Part shown: positions 39,306 to 50,430 of the stretch, piece by piece
Numbering within the stretch: position 1 is the first letter of the stretch
Layout: each line of letters opens with the position of its first letter
Assembly (NCBI GenBank): GCA_036897095.1
Contig: JAYMSP010000036.1
Location: forward strand, 1 to 64,000
Length of the DNA: 64,000 bases
Direction: 5' to 3'
DNA from: Plantago elongata
Taxonomy: Eukaryota; Streptophyta; Magnoliopsida; Lamiales; Plantaginaceae
Notes under the pieces: model-generated
What the model was told of the DNA's origin: nothing
The model's input: only the letters and a program-made list of their open reading frames with translations
Databases searched by the model: none
Position numbers and translations under genes: made by a program

Positions 39306-39746
39306 ATGACAACCAAAATATGGCTTTCCATCGTTGTCCTAGCCCTAATTCCGTCACAAGGTAAGACAGTTGGTAATTACTTATTCATCTCTTTTCTATC
39401 TTACTCATGCAAATACTACCTAAAAGCTCAGAGCAATGCAGGTAGTTACATGCTACAAATGGTCCATGGTAATATTGGTAGCCCTCAACATTATCCCGTA
39501 GCCACAGGGGTGGTTAAAAGTATCAAAAAAATCCAATTTCGCCCTCCTCCACCATATACATGCGTCAGTATTTTGGGTGCATGCGGTTGGGATATAAGTT
39601 ATGCTCGTTGTAATCAGTTGTGTTATAATTATTATAGTGGTCTTAATCCCTATCCACACTGCGACCAGTACCCTGGAATCAGTCGAGTGCTTTGCCTTTG
39701 CGAACATGATTGTATAGTGGACGAAACTATGCATCATCACCAATAA
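39306..39746 (+). CDS. Secreted defensin-like (DEFL) cysteine-rich peptide, copy C
   Basis: Exon 1 is 39306-39360 and exon 2 is 39442-39746, giving 119 residues. The signal peptide is MTTKIWLSIVVLALIPSQ. After a ~40-residue spacer, eight cysteines at 59, 66, 75, 79, 92, 103, 105 and 109 follow C-x6-C-x8-CxxxC-x12-C-x10-CxC-x3-C, the defensin-like knot layout. The intron placed just after the signal peptide is the usual DEFL gene structure. The intron is 81 nt with no stop and in frame, so retaining it would add 27 residues. Plant DEFLs act in defence or in pollen-pistil signalling; which applies here is unknown. The spacer between signal and knot is longer than in classic defensins. It is the only apparently intact copy of the three. 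A TATA-like CTATAAAC lies at 39217. Confidence 0.8.
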   Translation: MTTKIWLSIVVLALIPSQGKTVGNYLFISFLSYSCKYYLKAQSNAGSYMLQMVHGNIGSPQHYPVATGVVKSIKKIQFRPPPPYTCVSILGACGWDISYARCNQLCYNYYSGLNPYPHCDQYPGISRVLCLCEHDCIVDETMHHHQ

Positions 39747-40755
39747 GTTAGATTTTTTTAAATAATTATTGGAAAATAAAAAATAACTACCAAATTTATC
39801 CATGTCTGTGAAGCTCTTGCTATTAAATTTAAAGTTTTGATAATTAGAGCGGTTTATTTGTCTATGAAACTTAAAAGAGCAAGTCTTATGAGAGACGAAC
39901 TCTATATAAAAATGGATCATGTTATCAATAAAAATACCATGTTATTAATTAAAACACCTATGTTCTTGACATTGAATTTTTTTTTCATATTACAACAAGT
40001 CTTATTTGAACGTGGATATTTTAATTACTAACATGAATGTTTTTATTGGTATATGATACGTCTCTACATAGAAACCGTCTCTCTCATGAGACTTTGTGAA
40101 GTTAAAATGGAATATCACATAAACTTCAATATAGAATTTTTAACATATTTAAAACAATCATTGAAAAAATACATACTATTTAACTTAAATATTATATGAC
40201 ATATATTATTAATAAAAATATCAATAATAATAAATAAAAGAGCATGTTTTCTGAGAGACGGTCTAATTTTATTTAGAAACGGACTTATTTTCTCAAAAAA
40301 TCATCGATATTTATCAATTAAAATATTATATTCTTAATATTAATATTTTTTTAAATTACAAACAAATATAATTTCGTTATTAATATATTCATTTTAATCA
40401 ATACCATAAATTATCTTAAAATTATAGGTTGTCTATAGATAACTTATCTAAACTAATCTAATTTTATTTTTTTAAATTTTAAGTCTTTTGAAAGTTATGT
40501 GTAAATTATTAAACTTGTGACTATTTTTATAAATTTTCAGAAAGTGTTATGCTTTTGATAAAATGTATTAATTATGCGTTTAACAAGTGTCAAATAACTT
40601 GTTTAATTTAGTTTAATGCAAGAGTCCGGGTTAAAAAAATTGTTGACCTCGCACCTCAGCATTATTATATTGTTTAATTTAAAACATGTAATTACCTTTT
40701 CCTTGTAAGAGCGCGTCCTTTTCCTTGTTAATCTTGGATATCAAGTTAATGCCTT
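39747..40755. other. Spacer with two related repeat copies
   Basis: Segments at about 39875-40110 and 40230-40420 share AAAAGAGCA, TGAGAGACG and an ATCAATTAAAATATTATATTCTT-like region with clear drift. They look like two copies of an old non-coding element with an AGAGACGGTCT-type end. No gene was seen. Confidence 0.4.
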
Positions 40756-40764
40756 CTATAAATA
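40756..40764 (+). promoter_or_regulatory. TATA box of the F-box gene
   Basis: CTATAAATA lies about 90 bases before the ATG at 40849, a normal plant distance allowing for a ~55-nt leader. Confidence 0.65.
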
Positions 40765-40848
40765 TACAGGAGTTCTTCTTTCTGCCACTCATTGTCAATC
40801 TTTTTCCTGTTCTCTATACTAGTTAATTAAGGAAGATCTTATCTCGCA

Positions 40849-42003
40849 ATGTCGAAAAGAAGATTATTGACTAGTAATATTGAACATGAACGGCTTCCTA
40901 ATGATCTGATCATACAAATTCTGGAACGCCTACCGGTAAGATCATTGTTGCGATTCAAGTCCGTATCCAAGTGGTGGAACTCTACCATCAAAGATCCTAA
41001 CTTTGTCAACACGCACCGTATCACACGCGGAAAGGACAGCATGATGCTGATGTTAAGGCAGCAATTGCCATGTCCACAATCAGATTCAGAGACCGTGTTC
41101 TCCTTTCACAACTTGGATTCCCCTGAGCTAAACGAGATCCAGCCGACCATCCCCATCTCGTTTCTTGATGATATGTTTGGATCACCTCTATGTGACGATT
41201 TCTGTCTTCTAGGTACCTGCAACGGCATTGTCTGTATAACGTACGGCAGCACAGTTATTCTATGCAATCCGGCTCTATGCCAGTATAAGTGCCTTCCACC
41301 TTGTCCCGTGGACTGCCCTGTAGGTTATCATGAGTTACTGTTGAGTGAAGGATTTGGTGTTACTGTATCTGGAGAGTTCAAGGTTATTCTCACATGGATC
41401 ATCGAAGCAGAAGGTCTTGGTGATCTGCTACCTGGCAACCCGACATATATATACAGTTCTAGAACGGATTCATGGAAGCAAGTTTCTGATCCTCCAGCAC
41501 TGCCGAATCCTTGCTTTCTTGATGATGTGGTATTCTTTAATGGCGCTTGTCACTGGACCACGGTCCCACACAATGGCAGTGTTCCAATGACCATACTTTC
41601 GTTTGATATGAACACCGAGGTTTTTAGACCGTTGGAGTTGCCTGATTGCTTAAGTACAGGGGAAAATGTTGAGACGCGCCCTATAGTAGTGAATGGCTGC
41701 CTTGCCCTTGTTAAACATGCACATTGGCAAAGAAGATCAGAAGTTGTTGAGGTCTGGGTGATGGAAGAATACGGTGTTAAGACATCGTGGAAGCTTAAGA
41801 ACATCGTATGGCCCGAGGTTGGCATGTTTCCGTTTGATTCCTGGAGGAATGGTGGCTGGTTGTTAGCACGGACAAGTTATGGAAGATTGGCATCCGTTTG
41901 TGTGAAGAATGAGTGTGAGATGGAGTATAAATTTTATATGGAAGATCAGTTAAAAAGTATTTGGGCAATGATTTACGAGGAGAGCTTAGTCAGTTTACTT
42001 TAA
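40849..42003 (+). CDS. F-box protein, FBA/kelch-like substrate-binding type
   Basis: A single-exon frame of 384 residues. The F-box lies near the N-terminus (residues ~15-57: RLPNDLIIQILERLPVRSLL then RFKSVSKWWNSTIKDPNF) and would bind SKP1 in an SCF ubiquitin ligase. Downstream are the typical F-box-associated signposts: LLGTCNGIVCI, the CNPAL block, YIYSSRTDSWKQV, FFNGACHWTT, and ILSFDMNTEVFRPLELP, so this is an F-box plus FBA-type interaction domain. The family is huge and fast-evolving, and the substrate cannot be inferred. Intronless structure and length are normal for it. No disruption is seen. Confidence 0.9.
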   Translation: MSKRRLLTSNIEHERLPNDLIIQILERLPVRSLLRFKSVSKWWNSTIKDPNFVNTHRITRGKDSMMLMLRQQLPCPQSDSETVFSFHNLDSPELNEIQPTIPISFLDDMFGSPLCDDFCLLGTCNGIVCITYGSTVILCNPALCQYKCLPPCPVDCPVGYHELLLSEGFGVTVSGEFKVILTWIIEAEGLGDLLPGNPTYIYSSRTDSWKQVSDPPALPNPCFLDDVVFFNGACHWTTVPHNGSVPMTILSFDMNTEVFRPLELPDCLSTGENVETRPIVVNGCLALVKHAHWQRRSEVVEVWVMEEYGVKTSWKLKNIVWPEVGMFPFDSWRNGGWLLARTSYGRLASVCVKNECEMEYKFYMEDQLKSIWAMIYEESLVSLL

Positions 42004-44391
42004 GGGAAAGTACTAGCTAGTTTATAGAGAAGAAGGTAGTTCTTTTGACTGAGAGTATGAGACCAAGGTTTACATATCTTCAAAATTTGTTTATATAATT
42101 ATAGCGATAGCTCTTCTGAATCGCTGCAAGGATCTCTTAAGGATGCCATGAGATATCGAATTGAAGAATATGGATAGGAAGGCACACTTCACGTAGCCAT
42201 CTTAGGTTACCATTTAAATGAAGACGGAAGGTTCTTGCTCTTACTATCAATATTGTAATTTCAATTTTGTACTCTGACCTTTACTTTTTATTCTAGTGCA
42301 TTTTATTACTTTAAAGAAAAAACCTCAATATGCTTTGAATTTTACTATTGTTTTGGGGTGAATTGAATTTTAACTATTATTTTGGGGCGAATAAATTTAT
42401 TACAAAAGAGAATTATATATATAAACCACTTAATAATAACTATTATATACTAGCTAGTAATCTAACACTGCATAAGTGCGGTGCCAAGTGAATTATATTT
42501 TATTTATTTATCTTTGTAGTAAACTACAAGGATTAAATATTTTAGCTAGTTCAGTGTATGGGATAAGTCGAGAATGTTCGCAAATGTGTATTTTTGGAAA
42601 TTAATGTCAATGTAACATTCTTATTTTGAGGTAATATGTGCGCTTTGTTCAAGTATATCTACTGGCTTGATTTTTACATGGACAAAACGTAATAGCAAAT
42701 TCACTCATCAAATGCATCCCTTCATGGTTTCATAAATAACGTTAGTTGTTTCATAACTCTGTAATTGAAGTCGAATGTGCTTTAGGTATATTGATGTCGT
42801 CCTATCAACTCACGTAAATCTCAGGTGCGATTCAGTACTCTATTTGATTTTTCTTTCATGTATTTGATCTTGCAATTGAAGTGTTTTCTTGAAATAATGT
42901 GATTGCAAATATTAGTGAGAAAGCACATTGATCACAGGAGCCGAAGCCTATATTATTTCTTGATCCTAGTTAGTTGGAAATTCAAACTGAAATAATCGAA
43001 TAAGCATATACCAACCTTCAATGCACTATCAGTCATTCAGTTCTCTTTCTCAATAGAATAAGCATGCCTACTGCTGGGCTAAGACTTGTGTCGTCTTTTC
43101 ATTACACTGAATGAAATTGTATCAGGGGAGAAAAACATAATAGGCTTATATGGAAATGAGTTTATGAAATTGTTTTGTGATAATCTGGAGCTCTCTATTC
43201 TCAATGCTCATGCATCATTCTTATAGTGATCTCGAACACCCAGATTAATCATGGGGATCACCTGCACAAAAAATCTGCATATGACCTAAAAGGAAAACAT
43301 AAACATGATGTAAAACTCTAATCCCACGAAAAAGAATAACGATTCAATTATCAAGGCCAAGTTTTTTTTATCATTTAACACTTGCCTAAATCGAACTAAA
43401 CATACATTAAGGGAACTCAAGTGATCCAAATTCATCATACATATGCTTGATGGATTCTTATGTTTGCTAACTTTAGAGTCTCTGTTTAAAGGTTGATTAT
43501 AAGTGAATTAAAATGTTCTTCATCTATGATGAACCAACATTTTAGCGTGTCAAAGTGAATTGACATGTCTGACGATGATTTGTAAAACATGCCAAGAAAA
43601 ATATATACTACAGTATAAGATTACAATATCCAAAACCACAAGGAAAATTTAACAACGTTAAACCAACTTACATGGCACAAAGTTTCTACTCTGATAATTT
43701 ATACCACTTCAATAGGAATACTATAGGAACCTAACAGCCCGAAAAGGAAAACATAGGCACATCATATTATATATAATCATATACTGAGCAAAAGGGGGCT
43801 AACATCACTAAAAAAATTCCACGGGGTTGTCTACCAATGTACACACGCTAAATATGTAGCATTTATTTCACAAAGTTATGAAGAAGCCATGGATGAATAT
43901 GAACATACGAGTGCATATAGCCATGTAACATAACATCTAATACAAAAACAAAACTTGGTTTGGGAATATTGACTAACAAGGGGTGATCATACTCTGAGGT
44001 GCATTTACTTCTTCTTGTAGATTAATTGAACTTCACAAGTGAGGGCTAAAAATCAAATATGCAAAGAGAGAAAATAGCAAACAAATAGATAAGCTTTTCT
44101 TTTCTTTGACTAGAAACACCAATATAGTATCGTAAACATACACCTTCCATAGTCCCATTCATCCAGAAACAACAGAGTTTCCTGTAATGGAGAAAGTGGT
44201 CCTTAGATGTATTGCAAGACAAGGAAAGAATGAAATGGCAAGCTAGAAGTCAAAGATTACAGAAATAAGCACCAAGACCAAATACATGAAGGGAAAATTA
44301 AGTAGAGTACCGCACTTAAGATTTATATGAGTAGATAGGACAACATCCATACACCTATAACATATTCGAATTGGATTACAGAGTTATGAAA
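42004..44391. other. Spacer with a partial inverted copy of the HD-Zip relic intron
   Basis: At 42744-42900 the plus strand reads TTGTTTCATAACTCTGTAAT, then TATTGATGTCGTCCTATC and TTTCATGTATTTGATCTTG. The minus strand at about 44395-44250 reads TTGTTTCATAACTCTGTAAT, TATGGATGTTGTCCTATC and TTCATGTATTTGGTCTTGG. The two are inverted copies of the same sequence, which on the 44-kb side directly follows a homeobox remnant. No intact gene is present in the stretch. Confidence 0.55.
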
Positions 44392-44795
44392 CAACCTTGC
44401 CCTCCTGTTCTGAAACCACCTCGACCTGTCTAGGCGTCAATTTCAGTTGTTTCCCCAATTCCACTTTTCACCTCAGCGAACAAACAAATAAGCCCCCAAA
44501 ATGAATACACAAATCACCTAAACGAAAAAACCAATTTCAACAGAAAGATGTCACTCCACCTGATATAGAGTGTGGTGCTCCTTGAACATTGGTTCCAGAA
44601 GGTCGTCTGTTCCTTATACAGGCAGAGCTTCTTCCTAGCCGTTGCATCATCATCTGCCTCAAGAGAGCTCAACACCACCCTATATCCACATCCTCATCTC
44701 TCTACACTCCTCTTACCGCTTACACTCGAAACCGTGATGTTCGGTGATGACACTATCCATTTTGCCTCACAATCTCCCTGATTCATGTTTGTTCC
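44392..44795 (-). pseudogene. HD-Zip class II homeobox gene relic (HAT4/ATHB2-like)
   Basis: On the minus strand 44735-44698 reads TVSSVSGKRSVER, preceded by SSPN. Class II HD-Zip proteins have an SPNSTVSSxSGKRSER-type motif here. At about 44645-44571 ARKKLCLYKEQ and KEHHTL follow (family: SRKKLRLSKEQ and FKEHxTLNP). A probable intron follows, with donor GTGGAGTG after 44565. At 44470-44392 ELGKQLKLTPRQVEV reads on, then FQNRRAR in a neighbouring frame, so the codon for the conserved tryptophan of WFQNRR is damaged. Other frame changes and stops are present. The leucine-zipper exon was not found. This is a decayed copy of a shade-response type regulator gene, not a working one. Confidence 0.7.
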
Positions 44796-45599
44796 AAGAA
44801 ACAACGATCTACTCTCTACATTCCTATCTGAAATTTTATTTTCAGGATTTAAAGTTGATCATCAATATTATATTTCTTGTACACTTTCTTTCATTGGAAT
44901 TAACTAGCATGCATGTACTCTGTATAACATTATAAACACAACTATACCAACTACTAAACTCGAATGACCTAGCTGAAATAACGGTCGATCAAATCTAGAA
45001 CCACAATTTTACCAAAACAGAAACAAACTATTACATATGTAGATGATCTTCATCGGAAATTTTTATGTTACATAACGATAAACCAAAATTGTACACAAGG
45101 CTTCAAACATTGTACGCCAACACATTAATAACTAAAACTAAGCATTAGCAGTACCAAAACAAGCATAAAAATCAAATATTTGTTAGTTATATATAAGAAA
45201 CCTTACCAGCTGATGAAAAACATAAGTTCTTGAACTCTTGACAGTTTACTAGGAAGATGTTCGCATGAGAAAGAAGCTTGGGAGTCCTTTTGGTAATTAT
45301 GATGCACAAATGCAGTAGTTTGAAGCGAGAGGCCTACGTAATGTAACCTCAAGCGTGTAATTGATAAGAAAGAGATCAACTCAAAATTAATTTTGGAGCT
45401 TAAATAACCACAATAATGTTAAACACAGGACAACTTTTACTAAACGCATGATGCATTTTTATATATTACATACAACATCACAACTATTATACTTCATAAA
45501 ATAGTCCTATAATAATTACAATTTTACCTACAAAAACATCTAATCATGTTTATTTGATCCAATCATATTACCCGGAAAAAAAATCGAAGAAAATTTAAA
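44796..45599. other. AT-rich spacer
   Basis: No gene, repeat array or transposon end was recognised. Confidence 0.4.
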
Positions 45600-45925
45600 A
45601 GATCACGAAGACGAAGACGAAGAACTCCGCCGCCCACCGGAAAAGCTCCGACCAGATCGGAGCTGTGCTGCTCCGATCGGAGAGACGCTCCGATCGGCAG
45701 ATCTGCCAGGACACGGTCTTGGCAAATCTGGTTCTGGCCAGGACCGTCTCCTGGCACATATGTGATTGGAGCTTTTACAGGTTCGATCGGAGCGACGCTC
45801 CAATCGGCAGATCTGCCATGACCTAGTTCTGACCAGGACAGTGTCCTGGTCTGACCTGATTCTGGCCAGGACTCAGGTCTGACCAGGATCGAGTCCTGGC
45901 CAGAACCAAGACCGGTTCTAGTTTT
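45600..45925. repeat. GC-rich island of nested palindromes and short repeats
   Basis: In a very AT-rich region this ~320-bp island is rich in palindromic strings such as CTCCGATCGGAG, GGCAGATCTGCC and TCCTGGCCAGGA-like motifs. A ~39-bp unit, CGATCGGAG.GACGCTCC then ATCGGCAGATCTGCCA, occurs at 45674 and again at 45783. CCAGGAC/GTCCTGG pairs recur at least six times to 45900. It ends in a poly-T run at 45911-45925. Dense direct and inverted short motifs are typical of subterminal regions of DNA transposons. The short minus-strand frames across it look like artefacts of the repeats. Confidence 0.7.
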
Positions 45926-48900
45926 TTTTTTTTTTAAGTTCTTAATGTAAAGTTAATTAATTTAATTATACTAAGTAATTAAATAAATATTAACGATTAC
46001 GAATATGAATTATAACAATATAAACATCTCAAATTCATCATTATTTGTAAAGTATGACTAATGATTTTAAAATATTAATTTTTGTTACGTTATGATATCA
46101 TAGTGTATATACGTTCATATATTTTTGAAGATGTGATAATTTGATAAATTTTATGAAAATTGGGACTAATTGTATATTTATATAATTTGTTGGACCTTTT
46201 ATAATATATAAAAATGTGTCCTGTGTTTAGTAAAAACGGTCATGTATTTAACAATCCATATGAAATTTTTTATTTGAATGGGCAAATTAGTACATTCACT
46301 TGGTACCAAACCTTGAATTTGTTTGATGGTTAATGACAATAGATATAGATCAACAACATGAGTGCTGCGACATATTAGCTAGTGTAGTGCCGATAAAAAG
46401 AGAACACCAAAAGGAGTCGTGCATGTTACCTAATGTTAGATTCTGTCGACGAACCCGAGTCAATAGTTAATAATATGATTATACATATATAAATGCAGTT
46501 AGCTAACGAAGAAAAGCCACACCTGGAATCTGTTTGCAACAAATACATAACCTCTTATTCCATAGATAGAGTTTACACGCAGCCATATCCCGAGGCACAA
46601 GTAAGCAAATGTCAAATATTTAACAGTGATACCATAACTCCTCAGGAAAGAATTCTTCTAATTAAACTCTTTTATAAAGTAGTATCCCATGCATCCACAT
46701 CCTACCCCTCACATGGCTGAATCCAAGAATAACAACCACTATCAAAATAGAATAGGGACTCAATATAAAACTAAACAAATAGGAACCTTATAGCAAATGG
46801 ATGGTTATCATTATCAATATTTCACCTGGAAACGAACAATGGAAAGCAATATCTCCAGAGAATATCACCTCTTCCTAACACCTCAGGAAACTTTGTTCTC
46901 CATTAGCTCAAGAAGGAAGCAACACATGAATTTTATCTAGAAGGAAAAGAAATAAATAATAATTTATTATTGAAGAAGAGTCTAGTAATGAAAACGTGAG
47001 AAAATAAAAGAAAAATGTGTGACTCATGTGTGTTTCTTGTATGCTCTTCGTCTCCTCTACCAATGGTATTTGTCCTGTCCTATAAGAGGGTAACTCAAAA
47101 AAATAGATGAGAAAACTTCGCAAGCCATCTTTGCGATGAGAATGCAACCCTTGCCTTTGACGAATTATTTGGGAGAAAGTTCGACTTGAACGAATTCAAG
47201 TTGTTAGCTATTAGTATTACTAAATGGAAATGGCAATAATGCTACTCCGGGAGATGGCAGAAATACGGAATAAAGCAATTAGAAAACATAAAACACTTCA
47301 CTCCTTCACAACTAATAAAGTCAGACATCAAAATGTCTTTTACCCGAAAATTTCCATAAATTTCTCAATTCATTACCAGAAAAACATGAATGTCATAATG
47401 CAGACATGCAAGAAGATATATTCTGAGGCAGTGATAACATATATACAGCTTTGGGGAATATAGCTAGAAATCTCTAGGACACGTAATTTTTTTTTTTGCA
47501 CAACTAAATCATCGAATTCGATACATTCAGAATATAATTGTAGATGTTGTTCTCCATAAGCTTTTGCAGCTCTTCTAACAGGGCATGTGTGACACACAAA
47601 CTCATAATGGAAAAGCTATACCAATGTATTTGAGAGTAAATATGTGTAATAAACTAATACCAATAGCTTCTTCGTTTTGCCTACTAAATCAAACTACTTA
47701 TGACATGCATGTGGTTGACATAAGAAAAACTGAAGCTTATGACTGAAAGAAGTAATGATTGCATTCTAGACAATCAACTCCAACAGATTGAGATTTACAA
47801 ATTGTATTTTAGCATAAAAGAATCTAATGTAATGTGTAGTATATCTTATATCTTTCAGTAAAGAAATTATTGTTTGAAATGCCCAGAAGTAGCAATACAA
47901 ACTTGTTTTGCTATCAGAAGTATATCTGGTGAACAAACACGATCAACATATCTTGGGAACATAATCAATTCCCGGTTGCACAAGAACGAGGGATTATACT
48001 CACTCTACTATCAGAAAGAACGATCATCAAGTAAGTATTGTAATCTTCTCATATTGAATAGCATAATAGTTAGTTTCCGCAAAATTTTCACAATACCTTT
48101 TTTTGGGTTGCATAAAAAATCAATTCATGAGAATTAAAACACTTGGTGTTATTTAATTGAAACTGAAAACATGTGAATAAAGTGTGGAAAATTTGAAAGA
48201 TATCAAATGATTGAAGTTATCACAGCAGGTGAGCATGGATTCAATCAAAGTCGGAAAATTTAATGACTCAAATTTGGTCCAGGATTTAAAGCAAACACCT
48301 GATGCACATGAAAACCCAAGTATAATATATAACTCATAATGTCCTACAATTTAGCCTATAACAATTTAGACCAGGAAGATAGTTGACAAATGCTTCGGCA
48401 GAGAAAGAAACTACGAAGAAGAAGCGCCTCCAATTATTATAAACAGGTAAAATGAAGTATAAGAGTATATTATATCCATCTGAATGAAAAGTTCAAAATT
48501 TCAATTCGAGAAACAATACCTGTCCCTTTTGAGCAACAACATGCAAATCGGCATCAGAAACGGAGAGTAAGTAGAGTAGCGAATTAAAACATATCCGGCA
48601 GAGGAGGACTTGCAACTTGAGAGTCTTCATGAGTGGAAGCGTTGAAATGGAGAGTCTGGAGCCAATGAGTTGTTCCTAAAAATTAAATGGAAAAAATGCA
48701 ACTTTAGACAATCAATTCAACTTTATTCTTGAAGGGTAAATTAGTACTTTCATTTGGTACCAAACTTTGAGAGCTTACTCTTTTATAATAGAACTTATAA
48801 TAAAGATGGCTCTCTAAAGCAATTACATATGAGTTCATTCTAATTTCTCGAGCACTAAATTCACTTTAACTAGACAAAATTACCCCTCACTTCATTCTTA

Positions 48901-49060
48901 TTAGTTGTGTACCTCAAATACAAGCTGAACTGGATTTATTAAATTATTTTGAAATCCGGCTACATTAATGGACTCCAAATAGGGCGTTAAATTGAATTAC
49001 ATAACCAATTTTGAAACCAACTCATGAAAGACTAAAACTACCTTGACTAGATCTTGAAAC
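45926..49060. other. Spacer, no supported gene
   Basis: Short frames on both strands have no family resemblance. One possible first exon reads MKTLKLQVLLCRICFNSLLY on the minus strand from 48632, ending at a GTATTG donor near 48520, but no downstream exon was found. Nothing else is supported. Confidence 0.35.
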
Positions 49061-50430
49061 TAATATACTAGTTTCATTGACACAAAAACTAGTTTCAGAA
49101 CAATAAAAACTAGTTTCGGAACCAAAAAACCTAGTTTCATGTCCACAAAAGCTAGTTTCAGAACCATTAAAGTTAGTTTCAAGCTCACTAAACTCGAATT
49201 AAACGACTATCGAGCCACTCACAAATTCGAAAACCCTATGGGGGAATATGGTAAACCCAAAAATTCACTAAATTTGATTACTCCCTCTGGAAGCTACGGT
49301 CTTAATTACCGAGCCTACACTGTTAGTTTTAAAATCTAGTATGTCAGTTTCAGGTTCACTCAAATAGTTTCAAAAATTCAGAAGTTAGTTTCATGTTCAT
49401 CAAATTTAGTTTTATTTTCGATAACGTTAGTTTCAGGTTCATTAAGATAGTTTCAGGAACTCAGAGTTAGTTTCATATTAAATAATGTTAGTTTCAGCAA
49501 TTAAAAATGCTGGTTTCAGGTTCAATCACACAACAAATATTAGTAAATTAGTTTTATGTGAATTGAATTTAGTTTCAGGTGCCTTTATACTAGTTACACG
49601 ATATTTTATATTAGTTTCAGATTCATTAAGCTAGTTTCAGGTTCATTAAACTAGTTCTAGTTTTAGGAACTCAGAGTTAGTTTCATATTCATTAATGTTA
49701 GTTTTAGGTTCCATTACCCAATGAATATTAATTTAATTAGTTTTATGTGAATTGAAGTTAGTTTCAGGTGCCTTTATACTAGTTTCAAAAAAAATTATAT
49801 TAGTTTCGGTATAAATAATATTAGTTTCAAGTTCATTCAAGTTGTTTCAAAAACTCAAAAGTTAGCTTCATGTTCATCAACTTTAATTTTATGTTCGATA
49901 AAATTAGTTTCAGGTTCGTTAAGCTAGTTACAGGTACTCTGAGTTAGTTTCATATTCATTAATATTAGTTTCAGCAACTAAAAAATGTTGGTTTCAGGTT
50001 CCATCACACAACAAATATTAGTTTAATTAGTTTCATGTGAATTGAAGTTAGTTTCAGGTGTCTTTATACTTGTTTCAAGATTTTTTATATTAGTTTCATA
50101 AACCCAAAAACTGGTTTCATGTTTACAAATCCTGGTTTCATGTTCATAAAAGCTAGTTTGAAAATCATAAAAATCCTGAAACTAGTACGGATGTGTTTGA
50201 AATTAACTGTTATGTTTGTGAAACTAACTTTTATACTCCTGGAATTAGTTTGACTTTGTATGAAACTAGGGAAACCAACATTTATGATCCTGAAACTAGC
50301 ATGGATTGCATTGAAACTAGTGAAACTAATATGTATGTCCATGAAACTAATGTTTTATGAAGCTAATATTCTTGAAACTAATACAAACATATTTGAATAT
50401 TTGTGAAACTAATTTTTTATATAATAAAAT
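49061..50430. repeat. 21-bp minisatellite array with an orientation switch
   Basis: Units share a TTAGTTTCA/CTAGTTTCA core. The cores GTTTC at 49071, 49092, 49113, 49134, 49155 and 49176 are exactly 21 bases apart, and after 49320 the spacing stays 20-21. A consensus is near GTTTCAGGTTCATTAA plus ATTA. From about 50170 to 50430 the same motif appears as its complement TGAAACTA. A larger unit of ~190-290 bp is superimposed: GTGAATTGAAGTTAGTTTCA recurs near 49558, 49747 and 50037. Because 21 is a multiple of three, stretches read as heptapeptide repeats (for example TSFRTIK), but there is no gene evidence. Confidence 0.88.

Noticed and set aside
45563-45803. Arg/Ser-rich minus-strand frames over the GC-rich island
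   Set aside because: They arise from the palindromic GC-rich repeats. No start context or homology.
48515-48632. Possible first exon (minus) reading MKTLKLQVLLCRICFNSLLY with a GT donor
   Set aside because: It has a start codon and a donor, but no downstream exon or family match was found. A chance frame of 37 codons is plausible.
49139-49339. 66-codon frame with TSFR-type heptapeptide repeats
   Set aside because: It is a by-product of a 21-bp repeat whose period is a multiple of three. Other frames are similar and no promoter or splice context is seen.
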